From the NCBI GenBank assembly GCA_020638155.1, contig JACKJB010000003.1, positions 186,001 through 250,000 on the forward strand: a stretch of 64,000 bases of DNA, given 5' to 3'. Positions 1-7,061 of this stretch are shown here, piece by piece (the first letter of the stretch is position 1; the number at the start of each line of letters is the position of its first letter). Below the pieces are notes generated by a model. It was not told the DNA's origin. It did no database searches and saw only the letters and a list, made by a program, of their open reading frames with translations. The translations under genes were made by a program, and so were the position numbers. This DNA comes from Rhodospirillales bacterium (GTDB taxonomy: Bacteria > Pseudomonadota > Alphaproteobacteria > Micavibrionales > Micavibrionaceae).

Positions 1-262
1 GCTCCACCTCGCCGCCGAAATCGGCGTGGCCCGGTGTATCGATGATGTTAATCCGGACATCGCCCCATTTGATTGATGTCGGTTTGGCCAAAATGGTAAT
101 GCCGCGCTCTTTTTCAAGATCGCCGGAGTCCATCACGCAGGTATCGACCCGCTGGTTATCACGGAAGGTTCCGCTTTGCTTCAGCAGGGAATCAATCAGG
201 GTTGTTTTGCCATGGTCAACATGGGCGATAATCGCAATATTACGCAGTTCTTCGGCAGCCAT
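1..262 (-). CDS. typA: GTP-binding protein TypA/BipA, N-terminal part (runs off the window)
   Basis: Only the first 87 codons lie in the window; the rest continues beyond base 1. TypA/BipA is a ribosome-associated translational GTPase. The translation opens MAAEELRNIAIIAHVDHGKT, holding the P-loop AHVDHGKTTL. Further on are the ERGITI switch region and the G3 motif DTPGHADF followed by GGEVE. The ADFGGEVE continuation fits TypA and differs from the usual EF-G and LepA versions. The start at base 262 has AGGAAAG about 12 bases upstream; an ATG eight bases further upstream is out of frame. The family call is firm, but the missing 3' part cannot be judged. Confidence 0.93.
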   Translation of the reverse strand, partial: MAAEELRNIAIIAHVDHGKTTLIDSLLKQSGTFRDNQRVDTCVMDSGDLEKERGITILAKPTSIKWGDVRINIIDTPGHADFGGEVE

Positions 263-350
263 TTCCGCATCTTTCCTGTCAGGCGGTTTCAATCCGCACA
301 GTGGTACAGAATAACACGGAATAAGGGAAGAAAAATAAATGTCCGATAAG

Positions 351-444
351 ACGTCATGCCGGACTTGATCCGGCATTTATGCCATCAGAACCTCCTCCGG
401 CAAAAACCCCGGATAAATGCTTCCGCATTTTCCGGGGTGACGGT
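351..444. repeat. intergenic palindromic repeat-like element
   Basis: There are two adjacent hairpins. The first has perfect arms ATGCCGGA / TCCGGCAT (356-376, 5-base loop). The second has a 14-base arm beginning CCCCGGA (407-420) pairing, with one bulge, with 425-437. The outer edges GTCATGCCGGACTTGATCC and GGGGTGACGG resemble short dispersed elements that are common between genes in Alphaproteobacteria. It lies between the 3' end of the 60-residue gene and the typA start. The rest of 263-469 shows no gene. Confidence 0.55.
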
Positions 445-469
445 TTTGTCTTATTTTAACGTGAATCTT

Positions 470-652
470 TTAACGCCGGTCAGCCAGCCGGATAACATCG
501 GCGCTGCCGACCCGGACCGGGACATAGCCGTAATTACGGAAGCCAAAAGGCTGTTCGCGCAGTTTACGGGTTACATAATCGACAAAGCTGATGACGTTAT
601 CGCAGCCGTCTGTTGTGTAACCCGGTGTCGTGATGTGTGTTTCCCGTTTCAT
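470..652 (-). CDS. small orphan protein, 60 residues
   Basis: Not recognised. The product begins MKRETHITTPGYTTDGCDNV and ends in a basic stretch. It shows no signal peptide or membrane segment. The case for a real gene is upstream: a strong Shine-Dalgarno (AAGGAGGAAC) sits correctly before the ATG. Further up is a TTGACA-N17-TAGTGT promoter (714-742), giving a leader of about 55 bases. It stands alone between typA and the pyrE side. Function unknown; a small soluble protein. Confidence 0.6.
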   Translation of the reverse strand: MKRETHITTPGYTTDGCDNVISFVDYVTRKLREQPFGFRNYGYVPVRVGSADVIRLADRR

Positions 653-713
653 TGTGTTCCTCCTTATTATTTTCTTAGCGTTCTTAGATTGTTTTTATTG
701 CTTATGGAAACAA

Positions 714-742
714 ACACTACGCCCATTATTATATTATGTCAA
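714..742 (-). promoter_or_regulatory. sigma70-type promoter for the 60-residue gene
   Basis: On the minus strand TTGACA (737-742) is followed by a 17-base spacer and TAGTGT (714-719). The -35 box is perfect and the -10 box keeps the TA...T frame. The ATG at 652 lies about 55 bases after the expected start point. Confidence 0.6.
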
Positions 743-802
743 AAAATATTATTAGGAACTTATTCCTTTTTCTTTCTACCCCGCTCTGATACACTGTTTT
801 TC

Positions 803-1015
803 ATGGAAAATTTAGTTGAACTTTATGCCCGTTATGACGGGCCGCCGCCCCGCTCCCTGCCCTACACCACCAGCCCGGCTTGCTGGGAAATGATGCTGTG
901 CCGGACCCTCAGGGCCATCCGTCTCCAGCGGCACCATGCGGCGTGGGACGCGTTGCCCGCCCTATGTGCACAAGCACGGCAAATCCATGTTTATTTACGC
1001 CGCCCCATGGTTTAA
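803..1015 (+). CDS. possible small ORF upstream of pyrE, 70 residues
   Basis: A 70-codon frame beginning MENLVELYARYDGPPPRSLP, rich in Arg, Ala and Pro. No homologue recognised. It ends 28 bases before pyrE and reads in the same direction, so it could share its transcript. There is no Shine-Dalgarno, but TACACT at 790-795 lies where a -10 box would place the transcript start at or next to the ATG, which would make the message leaderless. No good -35 box is visible. It may instead be non-coding leader of pyrE. Confidence 0.3.
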   Translation: MENLVELYARYDGPPPRSLPYTTSPACWEMMLCRTLRAIRLQRHHAAWDALPALCAQARQIHVYLRRPMV

Positions 1016-1043
1016 AACTGTCCTGAAGAAAAGGAATGATCCC

Positions 1044-1727
1044 ATGACCAAGAATGACATCGCCAAGATTGCGGCAAAACTCCTGCTGGACACGAAGTCG
1101 GTTTTATTTAACGCGGCCGAGCCGTTTCAGTACACTTCCGGCAATATCGGCCCGGTTTATGTCGATTGCCGCCGCCCGCTGTCTTTCCCGCTGGAGCGCG
1201 GCACATTAATGTCGATGGCGGTGCAGGTCCTGCATGATGAGGTCGGTGACGAGCATATCGACATCATTGCCGGGGCGGAGACGGCAGGCATCCCCTATGG
1301 CGCGATCATCGCCGACCGGATGCAAAAACCGATGATCTATGTCCGCAAGAAACCCAAAGGCCACGGCCGTATGAACCAGATCGAAGGCCACTTCGAAGAC
1401 GACGCCAGCCCGCGTGTTATCCTGACCGAAGATTTGCAGAATTTCGGGCACAGCAAGCAGGTCTTCGTTGACGCGCTGCGCACCGCCGGGGCAACGCTTG
1501 AGCATTTCTTCGTGCTGTTCGATTACGGCATCCGCCCCGAAGTCAAAGCCGATAACGATAAAATGGGCCTGACCCAGCACAGCCTGTGTAACTGGTATGA
1601 TGTGCTGGCGGTCGCGCGGGAAGAAACTTATTTCGACACGCAAACGCTGGATTCTGTCGAGGCCTATCTCAACGATCCGGCGGCATGGGTTGCCGCACAC
1701 AGCGAGCACCGGAAAGAACAGGCCTGA
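1044..1727 (+). CDS. pyrE: orotate phosphoribosyltransferase
   Basis: Converts orotate plus PRPP to orotidine 5'-phosphate in pyrimidine synthesis; soluble, 227 residues. Family marks include SGNIGPVYVDCR near the N-terminus, AGAETAGIPYGA, and the flexible-loop stretch VRKKPKGHGR followed by QIEG. The ATG at 1044 has AAGGA at the right distance, and the longer in-frame extension has no signal. The PRPP-binding loop reads TEDLQNFGHSK where relatives usually have an ED-L-T-T-D-G-G-S-K pattern, so the conserved Thr pair and one Gly are replaced. nadK follows after a single base, so the two are probably translated together. Confidence 0.88.
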   Translation: MTKNDIAKIAAKLLLDTKSVLFNAAEPFQYTSGNIGPVYVDCRRPLSFPLERGTLMSMAVQVLHDEVGDEHIDIIAGAETAGIPYGAIIADRMQKPMIYVRKKPKGHGRMNQIEGHFEDDASPRVILTEDLQNFGHSKQVFVDALRTAGATLEHFFVLFDYGIRPEVKADNDKMGLTQHSLCNWYDVLAVAREETYFDTQTLDSVEAYLNDPAAWVAAHSEHRKEQA

Positions 1728-1728
1728 A

Positions 1729-2487
1729 ATGAAGATTCATTTTCACTGCGCCGACAGCGCCGAAGCCGAAAAAACCTTCAAAGAGCTTGAGCCGACCTAC
1801 GGCCAGTGCGCTCCGGACGAGGCCGAGATCATCGTCGTTCTCGGCGGTGACGGGACGATGCTCGAAGCGCTGCACCAGTATCATACGCTCGGCAAACCGT
1901 TTTACGGGATGAACCGCGGATCGCTCGGCTTCCTGCTCAACCCTTACCGCGTTGAACGGTTATCGGACCGGCTTGAAAAAGCGCAGAGCGTCATCCTGCA
2001 CCCGCTGCGGATGAAGGCGCACACCGAAGACGGGAAGGTTGTCGAAGGCCTTGCCTTTAACGAAGTCTCGCTGCTGCGCCAGCGTCACAACGCCGCGCAG
2101 ATCGGGATTGCCGTTGACGGGATCGACCGCATGGATACGCTGGTGTGTGACGGGGTGATGATCGCGACCCCCGCCGGCAGCACCGCCTATAACCTGTCCG
2201 CGCACGGCCCGATTATCCCGCTCTCGGCCAACGTGCTGGCCTTAACCCCGATCAGCGCCTTCCGTCCCCGCCACTGGCGCGGCGCGCTACTGCCTCACAA
2301 CGCCAAAGTGACCTTTGACATCCGCGATCCGGATAAACGCCCAGTCAGCGCCACAGCAGACTTCACCGAAGTCCGCCACGTCACCCAGGTTGAAATCCAC
2401 CAGTCCGTCAAAATCGGCGTGACCATGCTCTTCGATCCGGATCACAATCTGGAAGAACGGATTTTGAAGGAACAGTTTTTGGCGTGA
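1729..2487 (+). CDS. nadK: NAD kinase
   Basis: Phosphorylates NAD+ to NADP+ in the cytosol; 252 residues, on the short side as in many Alphaproteobacteria. The GGDG catalytic/phosphate motif is at about residues 39-42 (VLGGDGTMLEAL). It is followed by NRGSLGFLLN, the NE motif in AFNEVSL, and the glycine-rich DGVMIATPAGSTAYNLSAHG. The start at 1729 lies one base after the pyrE stop, which suggests translational coupling. A longer in-frame extension inside pyrE is rejected because it overlaps pyrE coding sequence. The 3' end almost touches the convergent gene ending at 2491. Confidence 0.93.
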   Translation: MKIHFHCADSAEAEKTFKELEPTYGQCAPDEAEIIVVLGGDGTMLEALHQYHTLGKPFYGMNRGSLGFLLNPYRVERLSDRLEKAQSVILHPLRMKAHTEDGKVVEGLAFNEVSLLRQRHNAAQIGIAVDGIDRMDTLVCDGVMIATPAGSTAYNLSAHGPIIPLSANVLALTPISAFRPRHWRGALLPHNAKVTFDIRDPDKRPVSATADFTEVRHVTQVEIHQSVKIGVTMLFDPDHNLEERILKEQFLA

Positions 2488-2490
2488 TTA

Positions 2491-3081
2491 TTAAGGCTTG
2501 GGCAGCTGTGGTAATGCCGCCTTGAGTTTTCCGGCAAACCACTGATTAAACAGATGCGCATTCCTGTTTTCATCAGGATCGTCGTGACAATCGGACATAT
2601 CCGCAATCACCTTGCCGCCCGCCATCACAAGGTCGGCCTGCAAAAAGGCGCTCGTTTCCGTCTCGCGCGTCGCGACTTCCACAAAATTTTCAAAAACCCT
2701 GCTGCGTTTCCAAAAATGAAAAGAAAGCGATTGTTGATTGAACGCCTCCAGCGCAGGACGATCTTCCGGATGGGTCGCTTTAAAAATCTCCTGCGCCTTA
2801 AAATAATCGCCGACACGCATCCATATATCGGTAGTTAAAGACAGCCCTTGATCTGAAATATCCATCTGCTCGTTCGTAACCGCGATATCCGGTAAACGTT
2901 TCGGGATCACCAAGGCCATGAAGAGCGCGAAATTTGTCGTCGGCCACTTATAAAAAGACAACGTCATGAAGGACGAAAGAAAAGCGTCTTCCCGTTCACG
3001 ATCAGCCGCATTATCGAACAGCTCCCGCAATGTCCGCGCGTTTATATCAAGTAATAAGGTTGCCTTAGGGTTGATCTGCAT
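2491..3081 (-). CDS. uncharacterised protein, 196 residues
   Basis: Not recognised. A soluble, mixed-charge protein starting MQINPKATLLLDINARTLRE, with aromatic-rich stretches such as SFHFWKRSRVFENF and a C-terminal LPQLPKP. No signal peptide or membrane helix is evident. It is transcribed towards nadK with only 3 bases between the two stops, so any terminator must lie inside a gene. A TTGACA-N16-TGTAAT promoter is at 3113-3140, and GGGATGG upstream of the ATG is a modest ribosome site. Confidence 0.7.
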   Translation of the reverse strand: MQINPKATLLLDINARTLRELFDNAADREREDAFLSSFMTLSFYKWPTTNFALFMALVIPKRLPDIAVTNEQMDISDQGLSLTTDIWMRVGDYFKAQEIFKATHPEDRPALEAFNQQSLSFHFWKRSRVFENFVEVATRETETSAFLQADLVMAGGKVIADMSDCHDDPDENRNAHLFNQWFAGKLKAALPQLPKP

Positions 3082-3112
3082 ACATCCATCCCGCTTTATT
3101 TGTCAGGAGGAA

Positions 3113-3140
3113 ATTACAACAAACCCTTTTGTTATGTCAA
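3113..3140 (-). promoter_or_regulatory. sigma70-type promoter for the 196-residue gene
   Basis: On the minus strand TTGACA (3135-3140), a 16-base spacer, then TGTAAT (3113-3118). It is built from sequence touching the end of the decayed glycosylase copy. Confidence 0.55.
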
Positions 3141-3232
3141 TTTTTGACTTTCAGGTGCCACAGCAGCAAAGACGCCGCCGTTCGGTATGGCGCAAAGCGC
3201 GCACCTTCTGTTTGTGTGCGGGCAAGGTCGGG
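3137..3232 (-). pseudogene. decayed duplicate of the 3' end of the DNA glycosylase gene
   Basis: The minus strand encodes PDLARTQTEGARFAPYRTAA... ending SLLLWHLKVKN and a stop. This matches the last ~29 residues of the glycosylase ending at 3976 (PDLARTEKEGARFAPYRTAA... SLLLWYLKAR). The DNA copies also align over about 85 bases with scattered differences. The rest of the gene is absent here. The sequence upstream of the fragment is intergenic-repeat-like, so this is a relic and not a gene. Confidence 0.75.
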
Positions 3233-3235
3233 GAG

Positions 3236-3321
3236 GGCGAGACCGAGGGATCTTTGATACCTGCTTACGAAGACCTTTCCACTCCGCGCCTGCGGCGCTA
3301 CGGTCGAGATGACAGGATGGA
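3236..3321. repeat. intergenic repeat remnant beside the glycosylase relic
   Basis: This stretch has the look of a degenerate palindromic intergenic element: AGGGATCTT near one end, AAGACCTTT in the middle, and the dyad CGCCTGCGGCG followed by GGTCGAGATGACAGG. No gene is supported here. It lies between the relic and the AT-rich membrane-protein gene. Confidence 0.4.
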
Positions 3322-3352
3322 AATAATCGCGACCTATATCACACAGCCACAA

Positions 3353-3886
3353 TTAAGATGGTTTTTCCTGAAAGATGTATCCGCGCCTGCGCCAAACGAA
3401 GTAGATTAAGGACGGATAAAAAATACCAATAAAAATCCCGCATAAAAGTAACGATAGGTCGTCTGGCATCCCTAAAATACCCAACAAAACTAATCCAAGA
3501 TAAAATATTAGACTCGCAATCATATCCTTAAATAGTTTGGGCTTAGAATGATCTCTTTCAAAAATTTGATTATGGGCATTAGATGGCTCTAGTTTTTTGC
3601 TGTAGCAATAAAAAAAGGCCACCCAGAGCAATAAAGTAGCATGAAATACTACTATGGCTACGCAGTATATTGCTAAATGTGGAGTGATTATTGGCAGTAA
3701 AAAACACCCCACAACACAAAATAAAATTGCAAAATTAAAAGAAGATTTTAACTTTCGCTTTTGAACTTCAGTAACATAATAACAATCGCCAGCATATCCC
3801 CACGGATAATAAACATCCCTTCCTTCATCGTCTTTTCGAAAATAAGGATTCTGCTTTACTGACTTTTCGTCTTTGTCTTTTTTCAT
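3353..3886 (-). CDS. AT-rich membrane protein, about 177 residues
   Basis: Not recognised. The N-terminal ~45 residues are hydrophilic and charged (MKKDKDEKSVKQNPYFRKDD) with an aromatic patch around YYPWGYAGDCYYV. Then come two hydrophobic helices (FNFAILFCVVGCFLLPII and LAIYCVAIVVFHATLLLWVA), a polar loop, two more (MIASLIFYLGLVLLGILG and LLLCGIFIGIFYPSLIYFVW) and a basic end: a four-helix inner-membrane protein. I prefer the ATG at 3886; a GTG at 3919 would add 11 residues. The gene is clearly more AT-rich than its neighbours, which suggests recent transfer. Confidence 0.6.
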   Translation of the reverse strand: MKKDKDEKSVKQNPYFRKDDEGRDVYYPWGYAGDCYYVTEVQKRKLKSSFNFAILFCVVGCFLLPIITPHLAIYCVAIVVFHATLLLWVAFFYCYSKKLEPSNAHNQIFERDHSKPKLFKDMIASLIFYLGLVLLGILGMPDDLSLLLCGIFIGIFYPSLIYFVWRRRGYIFQEKPS

Positions 3887-3975
3887 CCGCTTCCAGTTTT
3901 CCTTCCCACTAATGGACACTCTGGCCCTGTTTTAGAATACCATTAAACTCCTTTTGAATTTCTTACTAAACGATA

Positions 3976-4590
3976 TCAGCGGGCCTTCAAATACCACAGC
4001 AGCAAGGACGCCGCCGTTCGGTATGGCGCGAAGCGCGCCCCCTCTTTTTCCGTCCGCGCCAGGTCGGGCCGCCCTGTCAGCCCGAGATAGATCCGCAATC
4101 CTTCCTGAATCCCCAGATCCCCGGCAGGCCAGACATCGGGCCGGGCGAGGCCGAACATCAGGAACATTTCCGCGCTCCAGTTGCCAAAGCCTTTTAAGGC
4201 TGTGATTTCACGGTAGATCTCTTCATCGCTTAAATGTTCGAGCGCGAGGGGATCGAAGCTTTTGTCTTTAATCGCTTGTGCCAGCCCGTGAATATAGCGC
4301 GCCTTTTGATGACTCAGCCCGAGCGCCCGCATTTCATCCGCATTGAGCAGTAATACCGTATCGGGAGTAATCGCCGGAACGCCTTGGATGAATTTCTGCC
4401 AGAGGGAGTCCGCCGCCTGCGTTGATACCTGCTGCCCCAGAACGATGCGCACCAGTCCGGGAAATCCGGGTCCGAAATAAGGGCGTGTAAATTCCGCGGA
4501 GGTTATATCAAGAGCCGAAAAAACAGGGTCATGGTCCAGAAGATATTCAAGACCGTCATAGATGCGGGGGACCTGGCAGAGATATTCCAT
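3976..4590 (-). CDS. DNA-3-methyladenine glycosylase family protein (HhH-GPD)
   Basis: Base-excision repair enzyme of the AlkA/HhH-GPD superfamily, removing alkylated bases; 204 residues, a compact form without the AlkA N-terminal domain. LVRIVLGQQVSTQAA at about residues 47-60 is the typical start of the glycosylase core. LKGFGNWSAEMFLMF (132-146) is the helix-hairpin-helix. The PAGDLG segment puts the likely catalytic Asp at about 158. It lies 12 bases after the gene at 4603-5118, so it probably belongs to the purC-purS transcript. Its last ~29 codons occur again as a relic at 3137-3232. Confidence 0.85.
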   Translation of the reverse strand: MEYLCQVPRIYDGLEYLLDHDPVFSALDITSAEFTRPYFGPGFPGLVRIVLGQQVSTQAADSLWQKFIQGVPAITPDTVLLLNADEMRALGLSHQKARYIHGLAQAIKDKSFDPLALEHLSDEEIYREITALKGFGNWSAEMFLMFGLARPDVWPAGDLGIQEGLRIYLGLTGRPDLARTEKEGARFAPYRTAASLLLWYLKAR

Positions 4591-4602
4591 GGCTCGGACT
4601 GA

Positions 4603-5118
4603 CTAACGCATCACCTTCGGTCCCAGTTTCACATGTCCTCTGGTTTCACCGGGGTCGTTTTTCGGGTAAACACGCCCTGTTACCTCGTCCAGGATAATCG
4701 GGTTTTCAGGACTGGCTCCCCTGAACAGTTTATGCATCATGACCAGTTGCAGGGCGTGATCCAAAAGCTCTTTTTCAAGATCCAAGTCAATCTGCCCCAG
4801 AACCGTCGCCTTTACCATGCCGTTTTTCCTGATATCGCTGGCGAGATAAAAACTCCCGGTGTCCGGGTTTACGGTGATTTTTTCGTCAGGTCCCGCCTTC
4901 AGCAGCGGTTCTAACTGGCGCTGTAATTCCCTGACACGCGGCTGACGCATAAATTCGATCAGGTTAGACCGTATCGACCCGCCACCGGCCGTCACACGGT
5001 ACGGGATAATCCGGTTGCCGTGCCTGGTCGTCATCGTCCCGTCCGGGTTCCGGCGCGGATCACGGCCAATGAGCGCATTAAAAACAGAAAGTAACTTTTT
5101 CACGACCGGTCCGGCCAT
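4603..5118 (-). CDS. uncharacterised protein, 171 residues
   Basis: Not recognised. A basic soluble protein beginning MAGPVVKKLLSVFNALIGRD, with short motifs such as NPDGTMTTRHGNRIIPYRVT and TVNPDTGSFYLASDIRKNG and an amphipathic stretch LDLEKELLDHALQLVMMHKL. AAGGAGT sits correctly before the ATG. It starts 21 bases after purS and is followed 12 bases later by the glycosylase, so it is likely part of that operon. No function is inferred. Confidence 0.75.
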   Translation of the reverse strand: MAGPVVKKLLSVFNALIGRDPRRNPDGTMTTRHGNRIIPYRVTAGGGSIRSNLIEFMRQPRVRELQRQLEPLLKAGPDEKITVNPDTGSFYLASDIRKNGMVKATVLGQIDLDLEKELLDHALQLVMMHKLFRGASPENPIILDEVTGRVYPKNDPGETRGHVKLGPKVMR

Positions 5119-5139
5119 AGTCTCAAACTCCTTGTAAAC

Positions 5140-5373
5140 TTAAGACGCCAGATCGATTTTGTAATCTTCGATCACCGGGTTCGCCAGCAGCTTTTCGCAC
5201 ATTTCTTCAATCCGTGCTTTATCCGTGCCGTCTGCGATTTCCAGCTCGATCACCTTCCCCTGACGCACCGCGCCGACCTCTTCAAAGCCAAGCCCTTCGA
5301 GCGCGTGGCCGATCGCCTTGCCCTGCGGATCGAGAACGCCGTTTTTCAACATGATGTGGACGGTTGCTTTCAT
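5140..5373 (-). CDS. purS: phosphoribosylformylglycinamidine synthase subunit PurS
   Basis: Small bridging subunit (77 residues) of the three-part FGAM synthase, joining the amidotransferase PurQ to the synthetase PurL. The sequence opens MKATVHIMLKNGVLDPQGKA and continues to EDYKIDL, typical for the family. It lies 3 bases after the purC stop, in the usual order. Its partners purQ and purL lie further right in this window on the other strand, so the complex is encoded from separate transcripts. Confidence 0.95.
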   Translation of the reverse strand: MKATVHIMLKNGVLDPQGKAIGHALEGLGFEEVGAVRQGKVIELEIADGTDKARIEEMCEKLLANPVIEDYKIDLAS

Positions 5374-5376
5374 GAC

Positions 5377-6240
5377 TTATCCTTTACTGGTCGGTTTTTG
5401 GGGTTTGACTTTGTTCAGGCTGCGCAGGCGGCGCTCGCGCGCCAGTTCGTTTTCGATCTCGCCCAGCCCGGCGGCAACCTGTTCATTGATATTGCCGCCT
5501 TCGATGATGCCGCCTTTGGGAACAAGACCAAGACGCTCTGCCACCTGCTGGTACGCTTCGATCATACCGCCCAGATCCTGGCGGAAGCGGTCCTTGTCCA
5601 TTTTTTCATTCGTATTCACATCCCACAGGCGGCAGTTATCCGGGGAAATCTCGTCAGCCAGCAGCAGGTACAGCTCGCCATATTCGCCCCACAGGCGACC
5701 GAACTCCAGCTTGAAATCGACCAGCTTCAAGCCGATCCCGGCAAACATGCCGTTCAGGTAATCATTGATGCGGAAGCTCATCGCCACCATTTCCTCAAGC
5801 TCGAAAATATCGGCCCAGCCGAACGTGACGATGTGATGCTCACTAATCATCGGATCGTTCAGCTCGTCTTTCTTATAGTAATATTCGATCACAGGCTGCG
5901 GCAGGATCGTGCCTTCTTTCAGGCCCAGCCGCTTGCAGATCGACCCGGCGGCGATATTGCGCACTACAACCTCAATCGGGATAATCTCAACTTCGCGCAC
6001 GAGTTGTTCGCGCATATTCAGGGATTTCAGGAAATGCGTCGGTATACCGATCGCTTCCAGCTTAGTCATGATATGCGAAGAAATCCGGTTATTCAGAACC
6101 CCTTTACCGGCAATCACGTCTTTTTTCTCGCCGTTAAAGGCGGTGGCATCGTCCTTAAAATACTGCACCAGTGTGCCCGGTTCAGGACCTTCATAAATAA
6201 TTTTCGCTTTGCCTTCGTGAATCATTCTGCGGTTTGCCAT
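5377..6240 (-). CDS. purC: phosphoribosylaminoimidazole-succinocarboxamide synthase
   Basis: Joins CAIR and aspartate with ATP to give SAICAR in purine synthesis; 287 residues. The N-terminus MANRRMIHEGKAKIIYEGPE is the family's ATP-loop region, followed by KDDATAFNG. Further marks are PIEVVVRNIAAGS and the late segment LVDFKLEFG. The ATG at 6240 is preceded by GAAGGATC; an in-frame ATG 24 codons upstream has no ribosome site and adds residues foreign to the family. It is divergent from the DUF1476 gene across about 130 bases, a common arrangement in Alphaproteobacteria. Confidence 0.95.
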   Translation of the reverse strand: MANRRMIHEGKAKIIYEGPEPGTLVQYFKDDATAFNGEKKDVIAGKGVLNNRISSHIMTKLEAIGIPTHFLKSLNMREQLVREVEIIPIEVVVRNIAAGSICKRLGLKEGTILPQPVIEYYYKKDELNDPMISEHHIVTFGWADIFELEEMVAMSFRINDYLNGMFAGIGLKLVDFKLEFGRLWGEYGELYLLLADEISPDNCRLWDVNTNEKMDKDRFRQDLGGMIEAYQQVAERLGLVPKGGIIEGGNINEQVAAGLGEIENELARERRLRSLNKVKPQKPTSKG

Positions 6241-6374
6241 CGCCGATCCTTCGTTTCGTATCTGGGGTTGTTCCGTCCCGTTCATATAATCATGGATTTC
6301 CAACGAATCCAATGGTACAAAATATTTCAGACTTATATATGAACTGATGCGTTATTTAATAGGGGAACCACACA

Positions 6375-6704
6375 ATGTCCAGTTTTGAAGAACGAAAAGA
6401 CGCTTTTGAAAAGAAATTTGCTCATGATGAAGAGTTGGCTTTTAAAGTTGAAGCCCGCTGCTGCAAGCTTTTTGGCCTGTGGGCCGCGGAACAGCTTGGT
6501 CTTGAAGGGGCTGATGCGGAGACTTACGCCAAGGAAGTTGTCGGGTCCAACCTGGAAGAGCCGGGATTTGACGATGTGAAACGCAAAGTTATGCCGGACT
6601 TCGAAGCCAAAGGCGTCGATATCTCTGACCATGTTGTTGATTCCATGCTTGAAAAATACATGGAAGAAGCCAAAAACCAGATCATGGAAGCAAACGACGC
6701 CTAA
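6375..6704 (+). CDS. DUF1476 protein, F1-ATPase inhibitor zeta subunit family
   Basis: A 109-residue helical protein of the alphaproteobacterial zeta family, which inhibits ATP hydrolysis by the F1FO ATP synthase. The family opening is plain (MSSFEERKDAFEKKFAHDEE), followed by FKVEARCCKLFGLWAAEQLG. The N-terminal stretch is the part that in studied relatives enters the F1 motor. The position beside purC and purS is typical for this family. AGGGGAACC precedes the ATG, and a strong terminator follows the stop. Confidence 0.9.
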   Translation: MSSFEERKDAFEKKFAHDEELAFKVEARCCKLFGLWAAEQLGLEGADAETYAKEVVGSNLEEPGFDDVKRKVMPDFEAKGVDISDHVVDSMLEKYMEEAKNQIMEANDA

Positions 6705-6732
6705 GCGCGCCTGACTATACCACATATAAGAG

Positions 6733-6764
6733 AAGCCCCGCCGAAGCGGGGCTTTAGTTTTTTT
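6733..6764 (+). terminator. intrinsic terminator after the DUF1476 gene
   Basis: A perfect 9-base stem AAGCCCCGC / GCGGGGCTT with a CGAA loop (6733-6754), followed by a T-rich tail TAGTTTTTTT. It ends the DUF1476 transcript. Confidence 0.9.
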
Positions 6765-7061
6765 ATATTCCCTAGTTCAACTCGCTGGCCAGAGTCATGT
6801 TTTTTCCACCCACATCACCACCAGCGATAAAACCTCTTCGGGGCGCAATTTTGCGCTTCTTTGGGTTTTAAAACCTTTTCGGTCGTTTTTCAAAAACCTG
6901 AATAAAGACTCTTTTAAATTATGTTTTTAGCTTTGGCAAGACTTATTATTACTTTTTTTCAGTTTTAAACGAACAAAACGAAAAGATTCTGTCAAAATAT
7001 GTGAATAACTTTATAAAAATCAATGCTTTTCAGCCCTTCAGAAGCCTGCTAAAAAATAATC
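6765..7061. other. AT-rich intergenic region before purQ
   Basis: About 300 bases without a supported gene. The right half is strongly AT-rich with several T and A runs, and should contain the purQ promoter, but no box pair is convincing. No Shine-Dalgarno is visible before the purQ ATG. No RNA motif was recognised. Confidence 0.4.

Noticed and set aside
356..1015. 219-codon plus-strand frame starting inside a repeat
   Set aside because: The first ~150 codons run over a palindromic repeat and antisense to a well-signalled small gene; only the last 70 codons are kept as a weak candidate.
5305..6342. 345-codon open frame antisense to purC
   Set aside because: It lies opposite a clearly conserved purC frame, has biased composition typical of a mirrored frame, and lacks a family match.
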